Positions 8,548-16,262 are shown, counted from the stretch's first letter. The stretch: DNA of 19,072 bases from Chitinophagales bacterium (GCA_025355935.1 JANXYS010000074.1:1-19072), one strand, 5' to 3'. Notes: generated by a model from the sequence alone, not told the origin. Made by a program: numbers and translations.

Positions 8548-9450
8548 TTAAAGCTTTTTCCCAACTGCGTGATAAAAGGGACTTCGGGGGCTTACAACAA
8601 TTTGATGCAATCCACTATTTTCCATTAGAGTAATTACTTCCTCCTTTGAAAAACGTTGTTCAAGCGTAGTCCCGTATTTATCTAAAGCATCATTGCGTAT
8701 GATAAAAAAGGATTTATCCTGGTAGTCATTAAGTGGCATTTTATCAGCAAGCTTTTTAAATCCCGCGGCCGACAGCACTCTTCCACTTAATACGAAGGGC
8801 ATATAAGTAGTAACTGCGAGCATGTCGCAGGAAAATCGTTTTATTTTTGGCGGAAACTTACACACCATCTTCCGGATGCCCTCACTGATAGTGAATACTG
8901 TTTTAAAGATTAAGCCTCTTTTTTCCAGATTATGGTAAAGGTATACGTAAAAATAGCCCCCACTCTTCACCTTCTTTACAACATCCTGCATGGCTTTTTG
9001 CGTGTCTGGTATATGGTGAAGGACTCCGATACTCATCGCGAAATCAAATGTTTCATCATTAAACGGAATGGTTTCAACGGACGCTTTGGCAATTCTTACA
9101 TTGTCGATATTCCCTAGTAGATGATCAGCGGCCAGAACAGCGTTACTTGGGTCAACTGCCTCAATAAAACCTATTCTTTTTGATAAATGTTTTGTCCAGC
9201 GTCCTGTTCCACACCCTATGTCAAGCGCATAAGTTGATTTATTAATGATATTATCATCCAAAATGTCGAAATACATTTTAGCAATCTGATCTATCTCTTT
9301 CTCCGAAAAATCTTTGAACTTAATCCATTCATCACCAAAATCTTTCACCACCACAGGATCAATGTTCTCCCCGTCCGTCGAGAAGATCGATATCTCCTTA
9401 TTCTTACCTTTTATAACTTTTAAAGGCTCTTTATTGTACATCAATTTCAT
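8548..9450 (-). CDS. Class I SAM-dependent methyltransferase
   Basis: About 300 residues on the minus strand, starting at ATG 9450 (MKLMYNKEPL); a second ATG at 9441 is almost equally likely. An ATG 48 bases further upstream (9498) is disfavoured because a good promoter box lies between it and 9450. The Rossmann methyltransferase core shows motif I ALDIGCGTGRW near 75-85, the acidic end of strand 2 in EAVDPSNAV (D100), SVETIPFNDETFDFA, and the motif IV region SIGVLHHIPD, as in UbiE/COQ5-like small-molecule methyltransferases. In this setting it probably methylates a sugar hydroxyl or amino group, or caps the chain. It is the first of two genes running against the cluster. Its promoter region is shared divergently with glf. 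The family is sure; the substrate is unknown. Confidence 0.82.
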   Translation of the reverse strand: MKLMYNKEPLKVIKGKNKEISIFSTDGENIDPVVVKDFGDEWIKFKDFSEKEIDQIAKMYFDILDDNIINKSTYALDIGCGTGRWTKHLSKRIGFIEAVDPSNAVLAADHLLGNIDNVRIAKASVETIPFNDETFDFAMSIGVLHHIPDTQKAMQDVVKKVKSGGYFYVYLYHNLEKRGLIFKTVFTISEGIRKMVCKFPPKIKRFSCDMLAVTTYMPFVLSGRVLSAAGFKKLADKMPLNDYQDKSFFIIRNDALDKYGTTLEQRFSKEEVITLMENSGLHQIVVSPRSPFYHAVGKKL

Positions 9451-9456
9451 GGGTGG

Positions 9457-9487
9457 CAAAAGTAGAATTAAAGTGCTTATGTTGCAA
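9457..9487 (-). promoter_or_regulatory. Bacteroidota promoter (TTG-N20-TACTTTTG) for the methyltransferase
   Basis: Read on the minus strand, TACTTTTG (9464-9457) matches TAnnTTTG, and TTG at 9487-9485 stands 20 bases upstream in the -33 position. Both boxes and the spacing fit the Bacteroidota promoter model. The -7 box ends seven bases before the ATG at 9450, so the transcript would begin at or just before the start codon. Confidence 0.55.
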
Positions 9488-9552
9488 TTTATTTTCAAAT
9501 TGAATTTGTTATTGTAATTTTAAGGCATCTATAATGTAGCCTATCTGAAACT

Positions 9553-10713
9553 ATGTCAAAACGTTTTTTAATTATTGGTGCCGGGTTTTCCGGCGCGGTA
9601 TTGGCCAATCGCCTGGTGAATTTACTTGATTGCACGGTTGAAATTTGGGATGAACGCACTCATAGTGGTGGAAATTGTTATACTAAACGTGATGAGGAAA
9701 CGAATATAATGGTTCATCAATATGGGCCTCATATTTTTAATACTGATAAAAAAGAGATCTGGGATTATGTGAATAGCTTCGGTGAATTTAAAAATTATGT
9801 TCATAGAGTAAAAGCTTTGAGTGCCGGCAAAATTTACTCATTACCAATAAGTCTTTTTACAATCAACCAGTTTTTTAATAAGTGTTTCACACCCGATGAA
9901 GCTCGCGAATTTCTCGATAGCATTGCGGACAAATCGATTACGGATCCACAGAATTTTGAAGAGCAGGCACTTCGATTTATAGGGGAGGATTTATATAAGG
10001 CCTTTTTTTACGGTTACACAAAGAAGCAGTGGGGCTGTGAGCCAACTGCCCTGCCCGCTTCCATATTGAAGAGGATCCCGGTAAGATTCAACTACGACGA
10101 CAACTATCACACAAATGAATTTACCGGAATCCCGAAAGATGGTTACTCTTCAATAATAGATAAAATGATGGATCATCCATCGATATCTATCAAACTTGGG
10201 AAAAAATTTGAGTCAGGTAGTGACACTAGTGCTTATTCACACGTTTTCTATACTGGCCCATTGGATGCTTATTTTAAATTTAGTCATGGAAGATTGGGGT
10301 ATAGAACAGTGACTTTTGAAAAATTTTACGCGCACGGCGATTACCAAGGATTATCTCAAATGAATTATTGCGATGTTGAAGTGCCATACACCAGGGTAGT
10401 TGAACATAAGCATTTTACCCCCTGGGAGAAACATGAAAAGACAGTTTTTTTTAAGGAATTTAGCAAAGAAACAGGCCCAAATGATGAGCCTTACTACCCT
10501 AAACGCCTCCACAATGATAAAGAGATGTTACGGCACTACCGCAACGAGGCAGAATCCCTGGAGGGTATTTCTTTTCTAGGTCGATTGGCTACTTACAGGT
10601 ACATGGATATGCATCATGTGATTGGCGAAGCCCTTACTTTCGCTGATGTGTTTGCCAAATCTTATGCGGGACGCAAAAAACTTCCGGTGTTCTCTAACAC
10701 AGAAGAATTTTAA
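9553..10713 (+). CDS. glf: UDP-galactopyranose mutase
   Basis: A 386-residue flavoenzyme converting UDP-galactopyranose to UDP-galactofuranose in the cytosol. The N-terminal FAD-binding motif is IIGAGFSGAVLA (G9-x-G11-x2-G14), followed by the acidic strand EIWDER and the SGGNCY loop. Family-defining stretches follow: YGPHIFNT near 57-64, YGYTKKQWGCEP near 153-164 with the substrate-stacking tryptophan (W160), and RFNYDDNYHTNEF near 178-190 with GIPKDGY. The C-terminal FLGRLATYRYMDMHHVIGEA supplies flavin contacts and the conserved arginine. Length and motifs match bacterial Glf throughout, with no defect seen. It is divergent from the methyltransferase and 190 bases ahead of a GT2 gene resembling galactofuranosyltransferases. 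A TTTG at 9505-9508 may be a -33 element, but the -7 region is not clear. Confidence 0.95.
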   Translation: MSKRFLIIGAGFSGAVLANRLVNLLDCTVEIWDERTHSGGNCYTKRDEETNIMVHQYGPHIFNTDKKEIWDYVNSFGEFKNYVHRVKALSAGKIYSLPISLFTINQFFNKCFTPDEAREFLDSIADKSITDPQNFEEQALRFIGEDLYKAFFYGYTKKQWGCEPTALPASILKRIPVRFNYDDNYHTNEFTGIPKDGYSSIIDKMMDHPSISIKLGKKFESGSDTSAYSHVFYTGPLDAYFKFSHGRLGYRTVTFEKFYAHGDYQGLSQMNYCDVEVPYTRVVEHKHFTPWEKHEKTVFFKEFSKETGPNDEPYYPKRLHNDKEMLRHYRNEAESLEGISFLGRLATYRYMDMHHVIGEALTFADVFAKSYAGRKKLPVFSNTEEF

Positions 10714-10903
10714 GTACACTATATCGTATTTTTTATTTTTTAATTTGTGGCTATGAATGCGGTTTGTAGTAGAATCCGCAGACTAATATGTAGTTTTTCT
10801 TCGGTTTTTGGTTAAGTGTTTACAGAAAAAAACACAATAAGCAATAAATAGAGACGTTTATATAATAGTCCTATTATTCTGTTTAAAACCAAAACCTTTT
10901 CTC
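10714..10903. other. AT-rich intergenic region between glf and the GT2 gene
   Basis: A 190-base gap without a coding frame I would support. It holds a weak five-base-stem hairpin (TGCGG 10758-10762 with CCGCA 10776-10780) and a clearer palindrome at 10862-10877. No full TAnnTTTG box was found, so it is unclear whether the GT2 gene has its own promoter or reads through from glf. Confidence 0.5.
10862..10877. repeat. Perfect inverted repeat ATAATAG-TC-CTATTAT upstream of the GT2 gene
   Basis: Seven-base arms (10862-10868 and 10871-10877) flank a two-base centre, 26 bases before the ATG at 10904. The close-set arms look more like a protein-binding dyad than a transcript hairpin. AT-rich sequence makes chance occurrence quite possible. 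Confidence 0.35.
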
Positions 10904-11902
10904 ATGGAAAAAGTGATTGCTGTGGTTGTATCATACAATCGCCGAGCTCTTTTATCAGAGTGCATAAATGCACTAAGGGCACAAACCCGTAAACCCGACG
11001 CCATTCTTGTCGTCAACAACGGAAGTACAGATGATACCGAGTTATGGCTCAAAACGCAACCCGACCTTATCTTTATTACCCAGGAAAACGTAGGATCCGG
11101 GGGCGGGTTTAACACTGGTATCAACTGGGCATACGTAAACAATTTCTCGTGGATATGGTGTATGGATGACGATGGATATCCAAAAAGTGATGCACTTGAA
11201 GTATTACTGAAAGTTGAAACACCTGATCGCAGCCTCCTTAATTGTGCCGTTATTAATAAAACAGACAAAAAGTCTTTCGTTTGGAAAACATCAAGTTATA
11301 CAACCATCGATGAAGTTAAAGAAGACCTTATCAAAGGCATTGGGCATCCATTTAATGGCACACTTTTGCACCGTTCGATTGTTGCTAAAGTAGGCGTCCC
11401 CAAATCTTCCCTATTCCTATGGGGCGATGAATCAGAATATTACTATCGTATCGTTAAAAAATATCAGATTCCTGTTTATACAGTTTCTCAGAGTATTCAT
11501 TACCATCCAGCAAGTTCATATACGTATAAGCAAGATTGGGACTTTACATCATGCTGGAAAATGTATTATTACGTTCGAAATCGCTTTCATATCCATAATG
11601 TGAAGTTCTCAAACAAGTTATTTGCATGTGTAAATTACATTGTGTTTCTGCTTGCATTCGCAGGTGTTATTGTTTTGTTTCAGAAAACGAACAAGTTAAA
11701 AAAACTTAGTTTCCTTTTATGGCCTTTGAAAGATGTACTGAAGAATGATTTTTCTGCTACTCCAAACGTGATATTAAACCGGCTAAAAATTGCTCATTCC
11801 CAAAGCTTCCAGCATACTCTTACAGCACCCGTTAGAACCCTATGGTCGTTCATGTTTCATACCGGGCCTGTAATGCAAGCCAAAACCGCCGCGGCAGCTT
11901 AA
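10904..11902 (+). CDS. GT2 family glycosyltransferase, GlfT1-like (probable galactofuranosyltransferase)
   Basis: A 332-residue GT-A enzyme. It begins VIAVVVSYNRRALLSECINAL, has the nucleotide-binding VVNNGSTDDT near 37-45, then ENVGSGGGFNTGINWAY and the metal-binding triad WCMDDDGYP (D88-D90). LWGDESEYYYR near 173-182 supplies the probable catalytic acid group (D175/E176), and IHYHPASS (H199, H201) the conserved histidines. The GSGGGFN, MDDD and WGDE-x-EY pattern is that of the GlfT1/GlfT2-like branch, which transfers galactofuranose. Position directly after glf supports this. A hydrophobic stretch (CVNYIVFLLAFAGVIVLF, near 236-253) may anchor it to the membrane. The C-terminus ends in an alanine run, and its stop lies five bases from the convergent membrane-protein gene. 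GT2 is certain; Galf specificity is inferred. Confidence 0.85.
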   Translation: MEKVIAVVVSYNRRALLSECINALRAQTRKPDAILVVNNGSTDDTELWLKTQPDLIFITQENVGSGGGFNTGINWAYVNNFSWIWCMDDDGYPKSDALEVLLKVETPDRSLLNCAVINKTDKKSFVWKTSSYTTIDEVKEDLIKGIGHPFNGTLLHRSIVAKVGVPKSSLFLWGDESEYYYRIVKKYQIPVYTVSQSIHYHPASSYTYKQDWDFTSCWKMYYYVRNRFHIHNVKFSNKLFACVNYIVFLLAFAGVIVLFQKTNKLKKLSFLLWPLKDVLKNDFSATPNVILNRLKIAHSQSFQHTLTAPVRTLWSFMFHTGPVMQAKTAAAA

Positions 11903-11907
11903 ATTTA

Positions 11908-13260
11908 TTACACATTTTTAATTTCTAAAACCTGCTCGCCGAGTGGGTTTATTTTTAATTTATTATTAAAATACAGGATGAAAAATAGTGCGAGGATATA
12001 AAAGGGTATTGAAGGAATTTTATACCTTACCAGTGATCCGAAGTTGAGAGTTGTGGCTCCTACAAATAATGCGAATACAATGGAGAAAATGAAACAGTAG
12101 AGAACGATAGGCTTATTGATGATTGTATAAAAGAAGTTTTTTATACCTGCTTTTCGCAACGTATATATGGTGAAGAGCATTAGCATTAAACTCTCCAATG
12201 ACGAAAGCAACGTCGATATTTTTTTAGACTCCCATAAAAACGGTCTGAAAAGCGTGGCCACAATTGCGGCAGGGGCAATACGCACCAGACTAGATGCAGA
12301 GCCGTCAAATTCCACGCCGAGTGTAAAGTAAGACCCGCCCATCAGCTCCTGGTTGCCATAATTTGTCTGGTACTGAATAATGCTTTGCGTGAGGCCCTGG
12401 GCGGCAAATCCTCCCAAAGCATTTTGTAATGAACTGGCAATTTTTACAAAGCTTAAGGCACTACCAACAATGAAAGCAACTATCAGTAATAATTTTACAA
12501 ACTTATTTTTTATTAGCGTAACATTTTTTAAGATGAGAAATAACCCAAAGGCAGGTAAATAGGAAACAAGAATGTAAACCTTCAAAACAAACAAAACATA
12601 TCCGGCTACCAATACAATAAGACTGTTTTTTAAAACGCCTTCATCCTTTATGTAAAATATGCTGTATAGAGCGTAAGTAAGCCATCCCAGCGCTCCTACG
12701 CAAAGAGGATCTTTTAATATGCCGGAACACCAAAATACAAAAGTTGGAAGATATAATACCGCAATTGCTATTTGCTTATGGAGCTGCGGATATTGTTTAT
12801 AGAAAAAAAGATAAAGTTTCCAGACTCCAGTCATCGACAGCATAGAAAAAAATAAATTTACCGCCATATATTTTCCGAACGTTAAAAAACATAAAGCTGC
12901 AGTAATGGATGTCACCATGTAATTGCTATCATCTTTTAAATAACCAAGGGCATCCGTATTTGATAATAGTTCTTCATTGAAATCAGCCGAGGAACTCCAC
13001 AGTAAACTTACATTAGATGGATCTTTGAGAATTAGTTTGAAAAAGTTGTAGCCTTCTGGAAAGTAAAGGGCACTTGTATCGCCCCGCGAGATATATAGCA
13101 CAAACAAGGAATAGACGAAGCAACTAAAAACTTTAATCCAAAATAAGTTCCTGTAATAAATTCTTAATTGCGGGTTTGTATACTTTTTTCTGACCAGGGA
13201 GAAGATCCTGTGAAAAATGAAAACATAGATAAAAAACACAATAAAGTCCAGGATGGTCAT
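11908..13260 (-). CDS. Polytopic membrane protein, candidate Wzy-type polysaccharide polymerase
   Basis: A 450-residue minus-strand protein with about ten or more predicted membrane helices. Its larger hydrophilic stretch near 60-110 (from YISRGDTSALYFPEG to TDALGYLKDDSNYM) could be periplasmic. I do not recognise a named family with confidence. Notable residues are LPTFVFWCSGILKDPLCVGAL near 172-192 and a second loop with GGSYFTLGVEFDGSASSLVRI. Such low-similarity, many-helix proteins in Wzx loci are commonly the Wzy polymerase, which joins flipped repeat units in the periplasm, and no other candidate is in the window. A GT-C-type membrane glycosyltransferase is the main alternative. It runs against the surrounding genes, converges with the GT2 gene and is divergent from the GT4 gene at 13417, with its own promoter box at 13309-13316. 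Confidence 0.6.
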   Translation of the reverse strand: MTILDFIVFFIYVFIFHRIFSLVRKKYTNPQLRIYYRNLFWIKVFSCFVYSLFVLYISRGDTSALYFPEGYNFFKLILKDPSNVSLLWSSSADFNEELLSNTDALGYLKDDSNYMVTSITAALCFLTFGKYMAVNLFFSMLSMTGVWKLYLFFYKQYPQLHKQIAIAVLYLPTFVFWCSGILKDPLCVGALGWLTYALYSIFYIKDEGVLKNSLIVLVAGYVLFVLKVYILVSYLPAFGLFLILKNVTLIKNKFVKLLLIVAFIVGSALSFVKIASSLQNALGGFAAQGLTQSIIQYQTNYGNQELMGGSYFTLGVEFDGSASSLVRIAPAAIVATLFRPFLWESKKISTLLSSLESLMLMLFTIYTLRKAGIKNFFYTIINKPIVLYCFIFSIVFALFVGATTLNFGSLVRYKIPSIPFYILALFFILYFNNKLKINPLGEQVLEIKNV

Positions 13261-13308
13261 CTAATTTATTAAGGTTTAAGAGTGAATGCCAAAGACCAAC
13301 GATTGAGG

Positions 13309-13316
13309 CAAATTTA
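13309..13316 (-). promoter_or_regulatory. Bacteroidota -7 box (TAAATTTG) for the candidate Wzy gene
   Basis: On the minus strand TAAATTTG followed by CC fits TAnnTTTG and lies 48 bases upstream of the ATG at 13260, giving a leader of about 40 bases. No convincing -33 TTTG was found. It sits in the 156-base divergent gap (13261-13416) before the GT4 gene on the other strand, where no equally good plus-strand box was seen. Confidence 0.35.
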
Positions 13317-13416
13317 TCTTAAAATTTCTTTCCTTTTGGAATATATAGAGTTATTTTGCCAATATACTTTTATTAAAATGTTGACCGTTGCTGCGTTGCA
13401 ACCATTTTATTAGCCG

Positions 13417-14532
13417 ATGAAGAACGTTGTAATCATAGAAAATAATATCATCGCTACTAACACAATCCGAAATAAACTAACACTCGAACTAATTAATCGC
13501 GGCTTTAATGTAACAGTTTTAACTACCGGCACAAAGGAAGAACTTTACCTTGCCAAGAGTAGGGGCTTAGATATCATTGATGTTAAAGCAAGTAATCAGC
13601 ACCCCCTCGAGGTAATCAATTACATGAGAAACCTTCGTCGTGCGCTCAGGGCCATACGGCCGGACGTTTGTTTAACATTTACCATACGGCCTGCTATTTG
13701 GGGAAACATTGTTACCCGAAGTCTTAAAATTCCGACCATAACAAATATAACCGGAATCGGACCGCTTTTCGAAAGCGATCACATATCGTATCGTCTCGCC
13801 CGCAGTCTATACAAGATTGTCTTGAGGTCCACAGCTAAAATTTTCTTTCAGAATAATAATGATATGCAACTTTTTCTCGACAAAGGTTTTGTTGAAAGAA
13901 GTCGTGCACAAAGAATTCCGGGATCAGGTGTCGATTTTAATTATTATTCACCCATGCAAGTGTCGAAGAACCCTGGCTTTAGATTTTTGTTTATAAGCCG
14001 CCTTATTAAGGATAAAGGAATCCTTGAATATGTTGAGGCGGCAAGAACTTTGAAAAAAGAATTCGCAGAAATACAGTTTTGTGTCGTAGGGCCCTTATGG
14101 ACGCAAAACTTAAAAACTAATATCGTAACGGAGGAAGAACTTAATCGATGGATAAAGGAAGGAGATATTGAATACCTCGGTGCGACTGATGATGTTCGTC
14201 CACTCATAGCGGGGGCTGATTGTATTGTTCTGCCTTCCTATCGGGAAGGGATGAGCAATGTTCTGCTCGAAGCAGCAAGTATGGAAAAACCTTGTGTTAC
14301 CTGCGACACTACCGGGTGCAATGACATAATCGAGGATGGCATAAATGGCTTTTTATGCGAAGTAAAAAACGCGACTGATCTTTCTGACAAAATGAGAAAA
14401 ATGTTTGAACTCGACGAGCAAGAACGGGTGCGAATGGGCAAGGAAGGCAGAAAAAAAATTATTAGGTATTTCAACAAACAGATAGTTATAGATGCCTATC
14501 TTAACGCAATCGAAAGTGTTACGATTGAGTAA
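13417..14532 (+). CDS. GT4 family glycosyltransferase, PglA/CapM-like
   Basis: A 371-residue GT-B enzyme starting MKNVVIIENN. It carries the stretch TFTIRPAIWGNIVTRSLKIPTITNITGIG near 87-115, typical of the PglA/CapM/WbpX-like branch of GT4, where the first sugars are added to undecaprenyl-diphosphate-linked N-acetylated amino sugars. The donor half has RFLFISRLIKDKGILEYVEAA near 189-209 (phosphate-binding R and K) and a complete E-x7-E motif in SYREGMSNVLLEAAS (E277 and E285). The PglD-like acetyltransferase follows 23 bases after its stop, and the initiating PglC-like transferase lies further along the same strand. It is therefore a good candidate for the second step of repeat-unit assembly, onto a bacillosamine-like primer. 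The family is well supported; the exact donor is unknown. Confidence 0.87.
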   Translation: MKNVVIIENNIIATNTIRNKLTLELINRGFNVTVLTTGTKEELYLAKSRGLDIIDVKASNQHPLEVINYMRNLRRALRAIRPDVCLTFTIRPAIWGNIVTRSLKIPTITNITGIGPLFESDHISYRLARSLYKIVLRSTAKIFFQNNNDMQLFLDKGFVERSRAQRIPGSGVDFNYYSPMQVSKNPGFRFLFISRLIKDKGILEYVEAARTLKKEFAEIQFCVVGPLWTQNLKTNIVTEEELNRWIKEGDIEYLGATDDVRPLIAGADCIVLPSYREGMSNVLLEAASMEKPCVTCDTTGCNDIIEDGINGFLCEVKNATDLSDKMRKMFELDEQERVRMGKEGRKKIIRYFNKQIVIDAYLNAIESVTIE

Positions 14533-14555
14533 TACTTTAAATCATACATAATTTA

Positions 14556-15170
14556 ATGGTACTTATCGGATATTCTGGTCATGCATTTGTTGTTGCTGAT
14601 ATTCTTCATGCCAGCGGAAACGCGGCGTCCTTTTATTGTGATAAAGAAGAGAAGCATTTTAACCCCTGGAAATTGAGTTACCTGGGAAGCGAAAGTGAAA
14701 AGCCTGCATTAGAAATTATGCGAAAAAAAGGCGTCTTCATAGCGATTGGAGATAATTCTATCCGCTCGAAAATTCAAAATTTCCTAAAAAGTAATAAAAT
14801 TATCCCGGCAAATGCTATACACTCGTCAGCAATAATTTCACTGATGACTAAAATCACCGGGGCGGGAATTATGATCGCCCCGGGCGCCATTATCAATCCT
14901 CTGGTTACTATTGGAGATGGGGTAATTTTTAATTCCGGCTGTATAGTAGAGCATGAATGTGCAATTGGATCGTACGCTCATATTGCACCGGGCGCAGTTC
15001 TATGTGGCAATGTCATTGTTGGTAAACGGACGCTGATCGGCGCCGGTGCTGTTGTCAGGCAGGGGCTGAAGATAGGCGAGAATGTAGTTGTTGGTGCAGG
15101 TGCAACAGTAGTAAAAGATATCCCGGATAATGTGATAGTGATGGGAAATCCGGCAATCCGACCTAGTTAA
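14556..15170 (+). CDS. PglD/NeuD-type hexapeptide acetyltransferase (UDP-4-amino-sugar N-acetyltransferase)
   Basis: A 204-residue protein with an N-terminal Rossmann-like UDP-sugar domain (VLIGYSGHAFVVADIL, where GYSGHA replaces the usual G-x-SGHA loop) and a C-terminal left-handed beta helix of hexapeptide repeats from about residue 95. In PglD numbering the catalytic histidine and its acidic partner fall at VEHEC (H133, E134), with the acetyl-CoA-contacting histidine nine residues on (H142 in YAHIAPGA), the same spacing as in Campylobacter PglD. The end ATVVKDIPDNVIVMGNPAI is a classic family terminus. The likely reaction is acetyl-CoA-dependent acetylation of the 4-amino group of UDP-GlcNAc-4-amino-4,6-dideoxy sugar, the last step to UDP-diNAc-bacillosamine. 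It follows the GT4 gene by 23 bases, and the matching aminotransferase is at 16338. NeuD-like O-acetylation is the alternative. Confidence 0.85.
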   Translation: MVLIGYSGHAFVVADILHASGNAASFYCDKEEKHFNPWKLSYLGSESEKPALEIMRKKGVFIAIGDNSIRSKIQNFLKSNKIIPANAIHSSAIISLMTKITGAGIMIAPGAIINPLVTIGDGVIFNSGCIVEHECAIGSYAHIAPGAVLCGNVIVGKRTLIGAGAVVRQGLKIGENVVVGAGATVVKDIPDNVIVMGNPAIRPS

Positions 15171-15208
15171 CACAAAGCATCATTGTTTTATATCCTTATG
15201 CAATATCC

Positions 15209-15216
15209 TATCTTTG
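15209..15216 (+). promoter_or_regulatory. Bacteroidota -7 box (TATCTTTG) before the SDR gene
   Basis: TATCTTTG followed by C matches TAnnTTTG and ends 21 bases before the ATG at 15238. A T-rich TTGTTTTA stretch at 15183-15190 stands roughly where a -33 element would be. A small dyad TTTGC-AAC-GCAAA (15213-15225) overlaps the box and could be a regulator site, though this may be chance. Confidence 0.5.
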
Positions 15217-15237
15217 CAACGCAAAAAATATTATAGT

Positions 15238-16209
15238 ATGAAGGTATTGGTTACAGGTGGTGCAGGATATATAGGTTCTGTGTTGGTTAGACAATTGTTG
15301 GCAAAGGGATATCAGGTTCGGGCGCTTGATAACCTGAAATTTGGTGGTGATGCATTATACGATGTCATGCTGCATCCATCATTTGAATTTGTGCTCGGTG
15401 ACGTGCGAAATATTGTGGATGTAACTAAAGCACTTAAAGGCGTCGATGCTGTTGCACATCTGGCTGCCATTGTTGGTGATCCGGCATGTAAAAAGTTTAG
15501 CGACGAGGCCAATGAGACCAACTGGACTGGAAGCGTTGCCCTCTTTGAAGCTGCTGAGGCAGCCGGAGTTCAGCGTTTTGTATTTGCAAGTACTTGCAGT
15601 AATTACGGCAAAATGCCTGATCCCGATTCGTTTGTTACAGAAACCTCTGTACTCAACCCTGTCTCGCTCTACGCCGAGTTGAAAGTAAAATTTGAAAAGT
15701 ATTTATTAGAGGAAAGGAGGGATAGTAAAATATGTAGCACCGCTTTGAGATTTAGTACGGTCTATGGTTTTTCTCCCCGCATAAGATTTGATCTTACAGT
15801 AAATGAATTCACCCGCAACGCGGTGATTCATGGTGAGCAGGAGATTTGGGGAGCCCAGTTCTGGCGCCCTTACTGCCATGTTGATGATCTGGCGCGAGCC
15901 GTAGTACTGGTATTTGAAAGTGAAGATTCAAAGGTTCGTGCAAATGTGTTTAACGTTGGAAGCACGGAGGAGAATTACAATAAAGGAATGATAATTAAAG
16001 AAGTTTGTAAAGTGGTTCCTGACGTGAAAGTAAATTTCGTGGAAAGTAGTGAAGACCCTAGGGATTATCGTGTTAACTTCGATAAAATAAAAAACGAACT
16101 GGGGTACACCATCACCAAAAAAGTACCTGAGGGAGTAGAAGAAATTTACACCCTTCTTAAGACAGGAATTGTTACTGATTCATTTTCACAGAAATTCAGA
16201 AATATTTAA
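15238..16209 (+). CDS. Extended SDR, NAD-dependent nucleotide-sugar epimerase/dehydratase/reductase
   Basis: A 323-residue extended short-chain dehydrogenase/reductase. The ATG at 15238 gives the family-standard MKVLVTGGAGYIGSVL; a TTG 24 bases upstream lies inside the promoter box and is rejected. The NAD(P)-binding motif is GGAGYIG (7-13), with an aspartate after strand 2 (ALDNL, D31), GDVRN near 54-58 and HLAAIVGDPAC near 74-84. The active site has Thr119 in ASTCSNYG and the Y-x3-K pair Y145/K149 in LYAELK. The region RFDLTVNEFTRNAV, then FWRPYCHVDDLARA, binds the nucleotide sugar. The AAIVGDPAC and STCSNYG signature marks a widespread subgroup whose substrate is usually unassigned, so I cannot choose between 4-epimerase, 4-keto-reductase and dehydratase. 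It is not a recognisable PglF, which is a longer membrane-linked 4,6-dehydratase. A strong terminator follows. Confidence 0.82.
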   Translation: MKVLVTGGAGYIGSVLVRQLLAKGYQVRALDNLKFGGDALYDVMLHPSFEFVLGDVRNIVDVTKALKGVDAVAHLAAIVGDPACKKFSDEANETNWTGSVALFEAAEAAGVQRFVFASTCSNYGKMPDPDSFVTETSVLNPVSLYAELKVKFEKYLLEERRDSKICSTALRFSTVYGFSPRIRFDLTVNEFTRNAVIHGEQEIWGAQFWRPYCHVDDLARAVVLVFESEDSKVRANVFNVGSTEENYNKGMIIKEVCKVVPDVKVNFVESSEDPRDYRVNFDKIKNELGYTITKKVPEGVEEIYTLLKTGIVTDSFSQKFRNI

Positions 16210-16225
16210 ATATTTAAAATAACTA

Positions 16226-16262
16226 GAGAGGAGCAATCGCAAGGTTGCTCCTCTTGTATTAT
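16226..16262 (+). terminator. Strong hairpin terminator with GCAA tetraloop after the SDR gene
   Basis: Arms AGAGGAGCAA (16227-16236) and TTGCTCCTCT (16245-16254) are perfectly complementary. Two further inner pairs (U-G, C-G) close on the loop GCAA, a stable GNRA tetraloop, giving about 12 pairs. A U-rich tail TTGTATTAT follows, weaker than a pure T-run. It lies 17 bases past the SDR stop and fits an intrinsic terminator. Confidence 0.75.

Noticed and set aside
10735..10748. TAATTTG as a promoter box after glf
   Set aside because: It has one base too few between TA and TTTG for TAnnTTTG and lies over 150 bases from the next start in a T-rich tract.
10858..11268. 136-codon antisense open frame over the GT2 gene
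   Set aside because: It overlaps a strongly supported GT2 coding region on the other strand, its translation has no recognisable domain, and it is a typical shadow frame.
13386..13402. GTTGC...GCAAC dyad before the GT4 gene at 13417
   Set aside because: Five-base arms with a short loop and no T-run or promoter association; within chance expectation.
13652..13691. Ten-base direct repeat CCATACGGCC, copies 30 bases apart, in the GT4 gene
   Set aside because: Both copies encode an Ile-Arg-Pro turn in normal family sequence; only two copies, so probably chance plus codon use.
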